Below, in pieces: positions 16,601-24,268 of a DNA stretch of 64,000 nucleotides. The translations under genes and the position numbers were made by a program. Origin of the DNA: Streptomyces antibioticus (lineage in GTDB: Bacteria; Actinomycetota; Actinomycetes; Streptomycetales; Streptomycetaceae). The notes under the pieces are model-generated. The model did not search any database, was not told where the DNA came from, and saw only the letters and a program-made list of their open reading frames with translations. Numbering within the stretch: the first letter of the stretch is position 1; each line of letters begins with the position of its first letter. The stretch covers positions 806,001 to 870,000 of the forward strand of contig NZ_KQ948422.1 of assembly GCF_001514065.1 (NCBI RefSeq). Reading direction: 5' to 3'.

Positions 16601-17105
16601 CGTCGATGAGCATCTCCCGTGCGGTGAGGTGGAGTTCGGTCAGCCGGGCCACCTCGGTGACGGCCCAACCGGCATCGGCCACCTCCACGAAGGCCGGCCC
16701 GCGCCACCACCCCAGCGCCTCCCGCAACAGCCGCCGCGCCTCGTCGGGTGAGGCGCCCTGCGCGCGCCGCAGCGTCGCCTCGAACCGCCAGGCGTCGACC
16801 GCGTCCTGCGGCAACCGCACCGCGTACCCGGGCGGAGTGCTGACCAGCACCTTGGCCGGCGCCCTCCGCGCCCGCGCCGGCTCAAGCACCCGCCGCAGAT
16901 TCGAGACGTAGGACTGGAGCGAGACCAGGGCCCGGGTCGGTGGACTCCCCTCCCACAGCTGGTCGATCATCCGGTCGACGGACACCACCCCGCCCCGGGC
17001 ACAGAGCAGCATCGCCAGAACGGCACGCTGCCGGGGCCCTCCGAGCCCGACCCGCGCACCGTCGACGTAGGCCTCTAGGGATCCCAGCACTCGCAACCGC
17101 ACCAT
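13683..17105 (-). CDS. AfsR/SARP-like large regulator (wHTH-BTAD-AAA-TPR)
   Basis: 1140 residues. Start at ATG 17105 (MVRLRVLGSLEAYVDG), the normal beginning of this family; the frame is open further upstream but lacks family character. An OmpR-type winged helix (1-95) and bacterial transcriptional activator domain (about 100-245) precede an ATPase with Walker A GEAGAGKTR (Lys339) and Walker B-like VVIDD (about 430), then a long helical TPR-like region. Such proteins activate secondary metabolism or accessory gene clusters in Streptomyces by binding direct repeats near promoters. Convergent with the lectin operon, so a link to the T7SS unit is possible but not shown. No SARP-type direct repeats were identified. 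Confidence 0.9.
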   Translation of the reverse strand: MVRLRVLGSLEAYVDGARVGLGGPRQRAVLAMLLCARGGVVSVDRMIDQLWEGSPPTRALVSLQSYVSNLRRVLEPARARRAPAKVLVSTPPGYAVRLPQDAVDAWRFEATLRRAQGASPDEARRLLREALGWWRGPAFVEVADAGWAVTEVARLTELHLTAREMLIDAALSGGRADEAVLLASACTREQPLRENGWRLLATALWAAGRRGDAIDAVRQCRRILSEELRLELGPELEALEQAMLAGQGYAAENARSTAPIPTAPADAGRERPAGSAGAGGASQAQPTQHPAAPPPCETPHGDDLFVGRDTELAALAQAAAASRHSGGVVQVTGEAGAGKTRFLGQASQRLAAEGWTVLVGRCPEFEGAPPAWAWVEALRTLARKVPPTEPRLVAPLLDERMDADTPADAVAGRFLLHRAVATWMTQAATRGPLAVVIDDLQQGDAETLALLEHLTGEDGPAVLVLTAHRPGEAGRLTATLGQLAARSSPYRIALGGLEAADVRTLVTAVCGADVDPHTVAVLTERTGGNPFYVRESARLLASEGSLVALSDVPQGVRDVLRRRLGRLPRHAFEVLRVAAVVGREADVEVLIRAVELAEADVLDGLEAGVAAGLLSEPGPGRVRFAHALVRDTLYADLTWLRRGRVHARIAEALRDLRPDAATALAYHCSRSGTAALAPLAVEHGLRAAELAERRYAYDAAVGMLERVVESYERIPEPGGDRDARRVELLGKLLRAQVRAGTTPAARVTRGRAIEIAEQAGRDDLLAAALTGWQVPTPWQTRPYGFVDRPVVAALERLLAEATPGEGQARSTGDTTVASGAADAAVRCLLLDTLVAEIAGEDAPRRVVLAARELVAVARLSGEPALLAQALASAAKCRSYERATGFRSRAAAELRVLAERLDLPVYRWVCEFIDASVAGARNDPDALRAHAEAGLQIAVRYRLVESEAVHRASLAMLAQVQGDFDEAVRGYDEVGALMGRHGMMHARDFHEMAMITVGLARGRVAELVPLARERYERNGPIDGDTYALVLARLGRLDEARTVGRIPLRHDHHHTRNTCIRAELAALLGRHAEAPELIRQLLPVRDQLSGGAYTVFAMRPVAHYLGLLHRLLGDEDAARRYFVRAEGVARRWGAARPPGEPR

Positions 17106-17205
17106 GGTGAACGCATCGTAAGCGGTGGCGAACCACGAACAGCGCCGTCGGCACCAGCAGTTGGACCAGCACCGCAGACGCACCCCGGCGCCGTGCGGCC
17201 CTCCC

Positions 17206-17742
17206 CTACCGGTGCGTGCGGAGTCCGTCCAGGATGAGCGCGAGCATGTGGGGGGCCCGGTCCACGGGGCTGGACGCGGCACGCCACAACGCGCCGGTCA
17301 GCTGGAGGAAGTCCTCAGGTGCCGCGTCGACACGGATGCTTCCGTCCTTCTTGCCGGCGTCGAGGAGTTCCGTGATCGCGGCGATGACGGGTCCGTAGCT
17401 CTGCTCGTTGATCGCCTGGTGCACGGCCGGGGTGAGTGCGTCGCCGAGGCCGTGCTTGCGCCGCATCGCCTGGACGAGGTCCATCGTCCAGTGCCGGAGG
17501 GCTTCCAGTGGGGGCATCCGGGCCAGCAGGTCCGGCACGGTGCCGGTGATGCGGGCGACCTCGTCCTGGTTGACGGCCAGGACGAGCGCCTCGCGGGTGG
17601 GGAAGTTGCGGTACAGGGTGCCCGCGCCGACTCCGGCGCGCTGGGCGATCTGGTTCATCGACGTGGCGCCGTCCGCGGCGAGCGCTTCGCGTGCGGCGGC
17701 GAGGATGCGTGCCCTGTTCTCACGGGCGTCTGAACGAACCAC
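17206..17742 (-). CDS. TetR-family repressor (upstream of aldo/keto reductase operon)
   Basis: 178 residues. The N-terminal helix-turn-helix (about 10-55) reads SMNQIAQRAGVGAGTLYRNFP, and the C-terminal ligand domain is of ordinary length. Divergent from the aldo/keto reductase gene; two perfect or near-perfect palindromes lie in the shared 75-bp spacer, the expected place for autoregulation and repression of the reductase operon. The recognition helix closely matches that of the second TetR protein at 34222-34989. Ligand unknown, plausibly a carbonyl compound handled by the reductases. Confidence 0.92.
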   Translation of the reverse strand: MVRSDARENRARILAAAREALAADGATSMNQIAQRAGVGAGTLYRNFPTREALVLAVNQDEVARITGTVPDLLARMPPLEALRHWTMDLVQAMRRKHGLGDALTPAVHQAINEQSYGPVIAAITELLDAGKKDGSIRVDAAPEDFLQLTGALWRAASSPVDRAPHMLALILDGLRTHR

Positions 17743-17760
17743 GGGACCTCACGTTGCTAA

Positions 17761-17776
17761 GTGGAGAGTTCTCCAC
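17761..17776. promoter_or_regulatory. TetR operator O1, GTGGAGAGTTCTCCAC
   Basis: Perfect inverted repeat with 7-bp arms and a 2-bp centre, between the tetR start (17742) and the reductase start (17818). Its arms match those of O2, 24 bp away centre to centre. Confidence 0.75.
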
Positions 17777-17784
17777 TACGTTAT

Positions 17785-17800
17785 CCGGAGAGCTCTCCAC
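17785..17800. promoter_or_regulatory. TetR operator O2, CCGGAGAGCTCTCCAC
   Basis: A GGAGAGCTCTCC core palindrome matching O1 except in the outer left arm. It sits just before the AAGGAG ribosome site (17808-17813) of the reductase gene, so binding would block the promoter or early transcript. Confidence 0.75.
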
Positions 17801-17817
17801 ATACTTTAAGGAGCGTC

Positions 17818-18867
17818 ATGCATTACATCAAGCTCGGCACGACCGGCCTCGACGTGTCCCCGATCGCGATCGGTGCGATGACCTACGGCGAACCCGACCG
17901 CGGGCATCCCGTCTGGTCGAAGGGGGAGGCGGACGCACGCCCGCTCATCAGGCACGCACTGGAGGCGGGGATCAACTTCTTCGACACCGCGAACATGTAC
18001 TCCAACGGCTCCAGCGAGGAGATCCTCGGCCGCGCGCTCAAGGACTACGCCGACCGCGACGCCGTGGTGATCGCCACGAAGCTGCGCCACCCGATGCGGC
18101 TGGGCCCCAACGGCCGCGGCCTGTCACGCAAGGCGATCATGACCGAGGTCGACCACTCGCTGCGCCGCCTCGGCACGGACTACATCGACCTCTACCAGAT
18201 CCACCGCAACGACCACTCCACCCCCTGGGAAGAGACCCTCGAAGCGCTCAGCGACCTCGTGAAGGCCGGCAAGGTCCGCTACCTCGGCGCCTCGTCCATG
18301 CACGCCTGGGAGTTCGCGAAGGCGCTGCACCTGCAGCGGCAGCACGGCTGGGCACGGTTCGTGTCGATGCAGGACCACTACAACCTGCTCGCCCGCGAGG
18401 AGGAGCGGGAGATGATCCCGCTGTGCCTGGACGGGGGCGTCGGCACGATCATCTGGTCGCCGCTGGCCCGCGGCCGCCTCGCCCGCGCGTGGGACGACGC
18501 CCGCTCGACGGCGCGCTCCGAGACGGACGGCGCCTACGCGGACCTGCTCTACTCACCGGCCGAGGAAGCGTCCAACCACGCCATCATCGACGCCGTCGGG
18601 AAGGTCGCCGCCGCACACGGCAGCACCCGCGCACAGGTCGCGCTCGCCTGGCTGCGCCGCCAGCCGGTCGTCACCGCGCCCCTGGTCGGCGCCGGTTCGG
18701 TCCGGCAGATCGACGAGGCCGTGGCCTCCCTCGACATCGAGCTCAGCGACGAAGACGTGCGCGCCATGGAGGCCCCCTACACCCCCCGCCACGACTGGCA
18801 AGGCGTCTCGGACGAGGCCGAGCTGGAGGCCATCCGCCGGCGCGTGCCCGGCATGGCCCTCGCATGA
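17818..18867 (+). CDS. Aldo/keto reductase
   Basis: 349 residues. The start is set by AAGGAG ending 4 bases before ATG 17818; upstream in-frame codons cross the operators. The protein is a TIM-barrel NADPH-dependent aldehyde/ketone reductase with the catalytic tetrad visible as Asp56, Tyr61, Lys88 and His129 (NFFDTANMYS, VIATK, YQIHR). The C-terminal part carries the usual cofactor-site GAGSVRQ-like segment. First gene of a three-gene operon; the next gene overlaps it by ATGA. Likely repressed by the divergent TetR protein. Confidence 0.92.
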   Translation: MHYIKLGTTGLDVSPIAIGAMTYGEPDRGHPVWSKGEADARPLIRHALEAGINFFDTANMYSNGSSEEILGRALKDYADRDAVVIATKLRHPMRLGPNGRGLSRKAIMTEVDHSLRRLGTDYIDLYQIHRNDHSTPWEETLEALSDLVKAGKVRYLGASSMHAWEFAKALHLQRQHGWARFVSMQDHYNLLAREEEREMIPLCLDGGVGTIIWSPLARGRLARAWDDARSTARSETDGAYADLLYSPAEEASNHAIIDAVGKVAAAHGSTRAQVALAWLRRQPVVTAPLVGAGSVRQIDEAVASLDIELSDEDVRAMEAPYTPRHDWQGVSDEAELEAIRRRVPGMALA

Positions 18868-19583
18868 ACCCCATCGTGCGCTCCGGTGCCGCGGCCCGCG
18901 CCGGAGCCCTCCTCGTCCTCCTCGGTCCGCTCGTGTCCTGGGTCGCCGAGTTCATCACCGCCGCCGCATGGCAGGACCCGCCGTACTCGCCCCTGTACAA
19001 CTGGGTCAGCCACCTCGGCCTGACCGGCCCGCCGCAGACCGCGTTCGGACAGGTCGCCCACTCCCCCCTCGGCGCCGTCATGGACACCGGCTGGGTGGTC
19101 TACGGCGCCCTGCTGATCGTCGGCACGTGCCTCCTGTTCGACCCGCGCAAGGGCGCCCGCCCGATCACCATCATGATCCTCGCCGTCCTCGCCGGCGTCG
19201 GAGTCTCACTGGTCGGCATCTTCCAGGGCTCCAACGCCAACGTCGACAACGGCCTGATCGCCTTCCACACCTTCGGCGCGCAGGGCGTCATGCTCGCCGG
19301 CAACCTCATGGCGATCGCCGTCGGAACCAGCGGCACCCGCATCGGCCTCACCAGGCGCCGCTCGATCGCGAGCACCGCGCTCGGCACCGCAGGACTGATC
19401 GCATTCCCCCTCTTCATGACCGACGTGTTCACCGGCTGGATGTGGAACATCGGCCTGTTCGAGCGCGCCGTCATCTACCCGATCATGATCGGCCACGCCC
19501 TCCTGGGCAGCAGCGTCGCCGCCACCCAGCGCCACCGTGCGACACACCCGACAACCCCTCTCGCCGCACGAGCGAACAGCTGA
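18864..19583 (+). CDS. DUF998-family integral membrane protein
   Basis: 239 residues with about six hydrophobic helices (for example GALLVLLGPLVSWVAEFI near the start and ITIMILAVLAGVGVSLVGIF in the middle). The pattern of N-terminal helix, YNWVSHLG motif and four or more further helices matches DUF998 proteins, whose biochemical role is not established. The ATG overlaps the reductase stop (ATGA), so it is translated with it. The SDR gene follows after 21 bp. Confidence 0.8.
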   Translation: MNPIVRSGAAARAGALLVLLGPLVSWVAEFITAAAWQDPPYSPLYNWVSHLGLTGPPQTAFGQVAHSPLGAVMDTGWVVYGALLIVGTCLLFDPRKGARPITIMILAVLAGVGVSLVGIFQGSNANVDNGLIAFHTFGAQGVMLAGNLMAIAVGTSGTRIGLTRRRSIASTALGTAGLIAFPLFMTDVFTGWMWNIGLFERAVIYPIMIGHALLGSSVAATQRHRATHPTTPLAARANS

Positions 19584-19604
19584 AGGAAAGACAGAGGAAG
19601 ACAG

Positions 19605-20639
19605 ATGACACAGGTACTGGTCACCGGAGGAACCGGCTTCATCGGAAGCTGGTGCATCCAGGCCCTGCTGGAGGCCGGGCACACCGTCCGCACCACGGTC
19701 CGCGACCTGCGACGCGAGCCGGCACTGCGGTCCTGGCTGCACGCGGCCACCCCCTTCGACGACGACCGGCTCACCGTCGTACGCGCCGATCTCGAACAGC
19801 CGGAAGGCTGGGATGCCGCCGTCGCCGGCTGCGAGTTCGTCCTGCACGTCGCCTCGCCGACCCTGCGCCACACGCCGGCCAACGACGACGACCTGGTGGT
19901 CCCGGCACGCGAGGGCGTCCTGCGTGTGCTGCGCGCCGCCCGCGACGCCGGTGTCCGCCGGGTGGTCCTGACCAGCGCCTTCGGCGCCATCGGGATCGGA
20001 CACCCGCCGCGCTCGACCCCGTTCACCGAGGAGGACTGGACCGACGTCGACAGCGACATCCCGCCCTACCAGCGCTCCAAGACCCTCGCCGAACGCGCCG
20101 CCTGGCAGTTCGTCCAGGACGAGGGCGGCGGCCTGGAACTGGCAGCGGTCCACCCCGTAGGAGTCCTTGGCCCCCTCCTCGGCCTGGACGACCCGCCCTC
20201 CCTGCGTCTGGTCCGCCGCATGCTCGAAGGGCAGGTTCCCGCGTGCCCTCCGTTCGGGATGGGCTTCGTCGACGTCCGCGACGTCGCGGATCTGCACCTG
20301 CGCGCGATGACCGATCCGGCAGCCGCAGGCGAACGCTTCCTGGCCATCGCCGGGCACAGCCTGCGCGTCATCGACATCGCACGCATCCTCCGCGACCGCC
20401 TCGGTGAACGCGCCGCGAAAGCCCCCACCCGTGAACTGCCCGTCTGGGTCGCCCGCACGCTAGGCCTCGTGAACCCGGAACTGCGCCTGCTCAAACACCA
20501 GCTCGGCCGGGACCTCGACGCCACCAGCGCCAAGGCGGAGAAGCTCCTCGGATGGCGAGCGCGCCCCATCGAAGACACCATCGAGGACACCGCCGAGAGC
20601 CTCCTCGCCCACGGCATCGGGGCAAGGGCCGGCTCGTAG
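19605..20639 (+). CDS. Extended short-chain dehydrogenase (dihydroflavonol reductase-like aldehyde reductase)
   Basis: 344 residues. N-terminal Rossmann motif VTGGTGFIGSW (residues 5-15) and active-site YQRSK place it in the extended SDR group with dihydroflavonol 4-reductase and yeast GRE2-type aldehyde reductases. A purine-rich site (AGAGGAAG) precedes the ATG. Third gene of the operon after the aldo/keto reductase and DUF998 protein. Two reductases behind one TetR repressor suggest a detoxification or reduction response to reactive carbonyls (inference). Confidence 0.88.
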   Translation: MTQVLVTGGTGFIGSWCIQALLEAGHTVRTTVRDLRREPALRSWLHAATPFDDDRLTVVRADLEQPEGWDAAVAGCEFVLHVASPTLRHTPANDDDLVVPAREGVLRVLRAARDAGVRRVVLTSAFGAIGIGHPPRSTPFTEEDWTDVDSDIPPYQRSKTLAERAAWQFVQDEGGGLELAAVHPVGVLGPLLGLDDPPSLRLVRRMLEGQVPACPPFGMGFVDVRDVADLHLRAMTDPAAAGERFLAIAGHSLRVIDIARILRDRLGERAAKAPTRELPVWVARTLGLVNPELRLLKHQLGRDLDATSAKAEKLLGWRARPIEDTIEDTAESLLAHGIGARAGS

Positions 20640-20773
20640 CCGCCCGACGTTGACAAAGGGCACGTAAAGCGTGCTGGTCAAGTAGCTGATCGTCGCCGCT
20701 TCGGGACGACTTTCGGACATTCCCGAGTCGAGGGCCGCGATGCCGCTGCCGACGCATCCGGCCGCCCTATGCT

Positions 20774-20789
20774 TCTACGCACTTGTAGA
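20774..20789. promoter_or_regulatory. BlaI-type operator 1, TCTACGCACTTGTAGA (spo0M promoter)
   Basis: 16-bp inverted repeat of the form TCTAC(A)-N4-TGTAGA, 29 bp upstream of the spo0M start. The same element occurs perfectly at 23231-23246 (blaI promoter) and 26862-26877 (tatA-like promoter). BlaI/MecI repressors are known to bind TACA/TGTA dyads. One arm base deviates (G for A). Confidence 0.7.
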
Positions 20790-20817
20790 GACCAGATGTG
20801 AAGGAGTGAACGCCGAG

Positions 20818-21801
20818 ATGGTGTTCAAACGGCTGCTCGGCTCGCTCGGTGTGGGCGGCCCCACGGTCGACACGGTCCTCGATCCCGGCACGGTCCGCCC
20901 CGGCGGCACACTCACCGGGCAGGTCCATCTCCAGGGCGGCAACGCCGACTTCGACATCGAGCACATCGCCCTGGAACTGGTGGCCCGGGTCGAGGCCGAG
21001 CACGAAGAGGGCGAGAGCGAGGGGACGGTCGCCTTCGACCGCTTCATCGCCGGAGGCGGCTTCCGGCTCGCCGAGGGCGAGGAGCGCTCCGTGCCGTTCA
21101 GCGTGACGCTGCCCTGGGAGACGCCGGTGAGCGAGCTGTACGGCCAGCCGCTGGGCATCGTGCTGGGCGTGCGCACCGAGCTGTCCGTCGCCGGCGCCAA
21201 GGACAAGGGCGACCTCGACCAGCTCACCGTGGGCCCGCTGCCCGTCCAGGAGGCGATCCTGGAAGCCCTCGGTCAACTCGGCTTCGGCTTCCGCTCCGCA
21301 GACCTGGAGTACGGCCGTATCGGCGGCACGGGCCAGCAACTCCCCTTCTACCAGGAGATCGAGCTCACCCCGGCCCCGCAATACGCCCACCAGGTCAACG
21401 AGATCGAGCTGACCTTCCTCGCGAGCCCGGCCGGCCTGGAGGTGGTCCTGGAGGCCGACAAGCGCGGCGGCCTGTTCTCCGAGGGCCACGACACGATCAC
21501 CCGCTTCACGGTCGGGCACCACGACGTCCGTGACTGGAACACGGAAGTCGACGGCTGGATCCGGCAGTTGGTCGAGCACCGGGCGTCGTACGGATCGCAC
21601 TCCTCGTACGGGCACGACGGCCCCTACGGCGGCCACCACGACCACGACGACCACCACCGCTCCGGCCCCGGCATCGGCACCGCGGTCGCCGCCGGTGCGG
21701 CCGGCCTCGCAGTGGGCGTGGTCGGCGGCATGGTCGCCGCCGAGGTCGTCGACGAGATCGGCGACTTCTTCGAGGACGAGGAAGAGGAGGGGGAGGACTG
21801 A
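20818..21801 (+). CDS. spo0M: Spo0M (SpoOM) arrestin-like sporulation-control protein
   Basis: 327 residues. Start at ATG 20818 with GAAGGAG upstream; an earlier in-frame ATG lies before the operator. Residues 1-250 form the arrestin-like two-sheet domain of the Spo0M family (VLDPGTVRPGGTLTGQVHL; FEIELTPAPQYAHQVNEIELTF-like pattern near residue 180). A C-terminal extension is Gly/His/Tyr-rich (SYGHDGPYGGHHDHDDHH), then an Ala/Gly/Val hydrophobic stretch that could insert in membrane, then an acidic tail. Spo0M modulates sporulation and cytoskeletal processes in Bacillus. The BlaI-type operator upstream suggests induction with envelope stress. Confidence 0.88.
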   Translation: MVFKRLLGSLGVGGPTVDTVLDPGTVRPGGTLTGQVHLQGGNADFDIEHIALELVARVEAEHEEGESEGTVAFDRFIAGGGFRLAEGEERSVPFSVTLPWETPVSELYGQPLGIVLGVRTELSVAGAKDKGDLDQLTVGPLPVQEAILEALGQLGFGFRSADLEYGRIGGTGQQLPFYQEIELTPAPQYAHQVNEIELTFLASPAGLEVVLEADKRGGLFSEGHDTITRFTVGHHDVRDWNTEVDGWIRQLVEHRASYGSHSSYGHDGPYGGHHDHDDHHRSGPGIGTAVAAGAAGLAVGVVGGMVAAEVVDEIGDFFEDEEEEGED

Positions 21802-21821
21802 CCTCTTCCCCACCCCGTGCC

Positions 21822-21851
21822 CGGCGGCGCCCCGCTACAGGGGCGTCGCCG
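21822..21851. terminator. Hairpin between convergent spo0M and M56 peptidase genes
   Basis: 12-bp stem (CGGCGGCGCCCC pairing GGGGCGTCGCCG, one G-T pair) with a 6-base loop. It lies 20 bp after the spo0M stop and includes the last codons and stop of the opposing M56 gene. No T-run, as is usual in this GC range. Confidence 0.6.
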
Positions 21852-22773
21852 CGTGCAGCAGGACAGCCAGCGTGAGCGCGGAGTTGGCGGACGACATCGC
21901 CGATACGGCCGTGCCGGCGGCGGCCGTCCACGCCGCCATGCCGACGGCGGTGAACGCGGAGGGCCAGGTGCGTGCCGCGGGTGCCGGGGCGAGCAGCGCC
22001 GCCACGCGGCGCGGCACCGGGCCGGGGGCGGCGAGACCGGCGAGTGTCGGGGCGGGAGTGCCTCTGGAGACGAGCGCCGCCTTGCCGATCGCGCGGGCCA
22101 CGGCGCGACGGCTGCCGACCGTCTCGGCCGCTTCCTCGTCCGCCCAGCGCTCGGCCGCATAGGAGACGGCCTTGCGCAGCGGGTGCAGGAACGGATTGGC
22201 CTGTGCCGCCAGGCGCACCGCGAGCAGATGGCGATGATGGCGGGCGGCGAGGTGGGCGCGCTCATGGGCGAACAGGGCGCGGCGTTCGGCCGGTTCGAGG
22301 CAGGTCAGCATCGCCGTCGACACGACGACCCGGTCCTCCGACATCGCCCCGCCGGGCAGCGCGTACGCGTAGGGCTCCGCGTCGGCCAGTACCGCCACCT
22401 CGGTGCGCGGCAGCCCGGCCAGCGCCCGGTGCGCGCGGCGGGTCAGACGCCGGTGCCGGCGCAGGGTGACCGCGCACGCGGCGACCACCGCGAGCAGTGC
22501 AGGTACGGCCACTCGGCCGGCGATCCCGTCGTAGGGCACCGCCGCCCGCACCTCCGGGTCGGACCAGCCGTCGGGCAGCGGGTTGCCCGGCAGTTGGGCG
22601 GTGCCGACGACCATCAGCAGCCCCAGGCACACGGTGCTGCACACGGCCATGACTCCTGCCAGTGCGGTCAGCAGCCGGGTGGCGGTCCTCGGGTGCAGGT
22701 GCCGGTCGGCGAGACGGGCGATCGGCCATGCCGTGAGCGGCAGGACCAGCGGAAGAAAGACGAACACCCCCAT
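21835..22773 (-). CDS. M56-family (BlaR1-like) membrane metallopeptidase without sensor domain
   Basis: 312 residues. Zinc site HERAH at residues 170-174 is in the BlaR1/M56 context ALFAHERAHL. Hydrophobic helices flank it (about 1-20, 33-60, 88-105 and two near the C-terminus). It lacks the extracellular penicillin-binding domain of staphylococcal BlaR1, so what triggers it is unknown. It starts 6 bp after the BlaI-like repressor gene, the standard pairing in which the peptidase inactivates the repressor. In this setting it would control the three TCTACA-N4-TGTAGA operators. Confidence 0.88.
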   Translation of the reverse strand: MGVFVFLPLVLPLTAWPIARLADRHLHPRTATRLLTALAGVMAVCSTVCLGLLMVVGTAQLPGNPLPDGWSDPEVRAAVPYDGIAGRVAVPALLAVVAACAVTLRRHRRLTRRAHRALAGLPRTEVAVLADAEPYAYALPGGAMSEDRVVVSTAMLTCLEPAERRALFAHERAHLAARHHRHLLAVRLAAQANPFLHPLRKAVSYAAERWADEEAAETVGSRRAVARAIGKAALVSRGTPAPTLAGLAAPGPVPRRVAALLAPAPAARTWPSAFTAVGMAAWTAAAGTAVSAMSSANSALTLAVLLHAATPL

Positions 22774-22779
22774 GAGGCT

Positions 22780-23169
22780 TCAGTCTTCCCCTTCTGCCTG
22801 CGCGCGACCCAGCAGTTCCCTCAGGAGGCGCTCGTCCCCCGGCTCCAGCGAGGTGACGAAGCTGGCGAGGACCGCTTCCCGGTCGCTCTCGCCGTCCAGC
22901 AGCTTGCGCATCTTGTGGGCGGCGAGTCCGGCATGGTCGGACACCGGCGTCCAGACGAAGGAACGGCCCGCTCGCTCACGGCTCACCACTCCCTTGGCCA
23001 GTAGCCGGGTCAGGATCGTGATGACCGTCGTGTAGGCCAGGCCGCCGCCGAGCCGCTCCTGCACGGAACCGGCCGTCTGAGGGCCGTCCGCCGCCCGCAG
23101 AGCCGACAGGACCAGCCCTTCCAACTCGCCCTGTCCCCGGCGCGCGGGATGCTGCCGCTGGTTCGTCAC
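22780..23169 (-). CDS. BlaI/MecI/CopY-family repressor
   Basis: 129 residues from GTG 23169, supported by GGGAG 7 bases upstream; the longer frame from 23202 has no ribosome site. N-terminal winged helix (about 12-80) with GELEGLVLSALRA and LAYTTVITILTRLLAKGVV, typical of BlaI. The C-terminal helices for dimerisation end in an acidic tail. Followed immediately by the M56 peptidase. The perfect dyad at 23231-23246 lies 62 bp upstream, consistent with autoregulation. Confidence 0.92.
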   Translation of the reverse strand: MTNQRQHPARRGQGELEGLVLSALRAADGPQTAGSVQERLGGGLAYTTVITILTRLLAKGVVSRERAGRSFVWTPVSDHAGLAAHKMRKLLDGESDREAVLASFVTSLEPGDERLLRELLGRAQAEGED

Positions 23170-23230
23170 ACCTTCTCTCCCTTCCGCCGCACCGCAGTTC
23201 ATGAGCGATACATCGTAGAGGCGGCTTCTA

Positions 23231-23246
23231 TCTACAGAATTGTAGA
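23231..23246. promoter_or_regulatory. BlaI-type operator 2, TCTACAGAATTGTAGA (blaI / terD intergenic)
   Basis: Perfect 6-bp arms with a 4-bp centre in the 197-bp spacer between blaI (minus) and terD (plus). It may serve both directions. A weaker half-site (CGTAGA) ends at 23219. Confidence 0.8.
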
Positions 23247-23366
23247 AGATAGGCTGTCGGAACTGCCCACCTGGGGATCGGCCATTGGCGGCGCGTTGGT
23301 CCTGCTGATCCCCTACCGTCTTCTGTTCGGCAACTCACGCCGCTGACCATCCAGAAGGAGAGCACC

Positions 23367-23942
23367 ATGGGAGTTTCCCTGTCCAAAGGCGGCAACGTCT
23401 CGCTCAGCAAGGAGGCGCCGGGACTGACCGCGGTTCTGGTCGGGCTGGGTTGGGACGTGCGCACCACCACGGGCACCGACTACGACCTCGACGCCTCGGC
23501 GCTGCTGCTGGACGCCTCGGGCAAGGTCCTGTCCGACCAGCACTTCGTCTTCTACAACAACCTGCGCAGCCCGGACGGCTCGGTCGAGCACACGGGCGAC
23601 AACCTCACCGGTGAGGGTGAGGGCGACGACGAGAGCGTCAAGGTGAACCTCGCCGCCGTACCGGCCGAGGTCGACAAGATCGTGTTTCCGGTCTCCATCC
23701 ATGACGCCGAGAACCGTGGCCAGAGCTTCGGCCAGGTCCGCAACGCCTTCATACGGATCGTGAACCAGGCCGGCGGCGCGGAGATCGCCCGCTACGACCT
23801 GTCCGAGGACGCCTCGACCGAGACCGCGATGGTCTTCGGTGAGCTCTACCGGAACGGGGCCGAGTGGAAGTTCCGCGCGGTCGGCCAGGGCTACGCCTCC
23901 GGCCTGGCCGGCATCGCCTCCGACTTCGGCGTCAACGTCTGA
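23367..23942 (+). CDS. terD: TerD-family stress/tellurite-resistance protein
   Basis: 191 residues, the usual TerD length. Begins [19 protein letters not shown] and carries the calcium-binding DYDLDASA region, [10 protein letters not shown], and the [15 protein letters not shown] motif, all hallmarks of TerD/TerE proteins. A GAAGGAG ribosome site lies 8 bases upstream. TerD proteins bind calcium and act in cell-surface stress complexes. The divergent blaI operator lies within its upstream region, so shared control is possible. Confidence 0.95.
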   Translation: MGVSLSKGGNVSLSKEAPGLTAVLVGLGWDVRTTTGTDYDLDASALLLDASGKVLSDQHFVFYNNLRSPDGSVEHTGDNLTGEGEGDDESVKVNLAAVPAEVDKIVFPVSIHDAENRGQSFGQVRNAFIRIVNQAGGAEIARYDLSEDASTETAMVFGELYRNGAEWKFRAVGQGYASGLAGIASDFGVNV

Positions 23943-23957
23943 CGCACTCGATGGCCT

Positions 23958-23997
23958 GGGCCGCCCGACAGCGACGAGGTGCACCGCCGGGCGGCCC
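23958..23997 (+). terminator. Terminator hairpin after terD
   Basis: GGGCCGCCCG (23958-23967) pairs with CGGGCGGCCC (23988-23997) across a 20-base loop, 15 bp after the terD stop. Confidence 0.6.
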
Positions 23998-24172
23998 GGC
24001 CTTCCGCCGTGATGACGGCGGGGACACCGCCCGGCCGGGGCTGGACCACATCCCTGTCCCGCGGTGCGGTCCCGACAGGCGCCGGGAACGGTGACGGCCC
24101 GAGAGGCGCCAGGAACCGGGATGTGGCCAGAATCGTTTACCTGATCCCCTCACCTTTGGAGGAGTACCGACC

Positions 24173-24268
24173 GTGTCCGCCGCATCGACGGACCCCTCGG
24201 GGCACAGTCCCCGACCATCCCGCCGGGACCTTCCCGAGCACGGCACAGGGCGGGGTGGTGTGCTGTGA
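24173..24268 (+). CDS. Short leader ORF coupled to the first CNNM gene
   Basis: 31 codons from GTG 24173, with a near-ideal GGAGGAG (24158-24164) eight bases upstream, far better than anything before the transporter start. Its stop TGA (24266-24268) overlaps the transporter GTG as GTGA. The peptide is Pro/Arg/Ser/Gly-rich with four prolines (positions 8, 13, 15 and 21). It could simply deliver ribosomes to the transporter start or act as an attenuating leader. No database match is claimed. Confidence 0.5.
   Translation: MSAASTDPSGHSPRPSRRDLPEHGTGRGGVL

Noticed and set aside
23149-23346. Possible 65-codon small membrane protein between blaI and terD
   Set aside because: The C-terminal end ([17 protein letters not shown]) looks coding-like, but the only ATG/GTG starts lie upstream of the blaI operator with no ribosome site. 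Kept as a possibility only.
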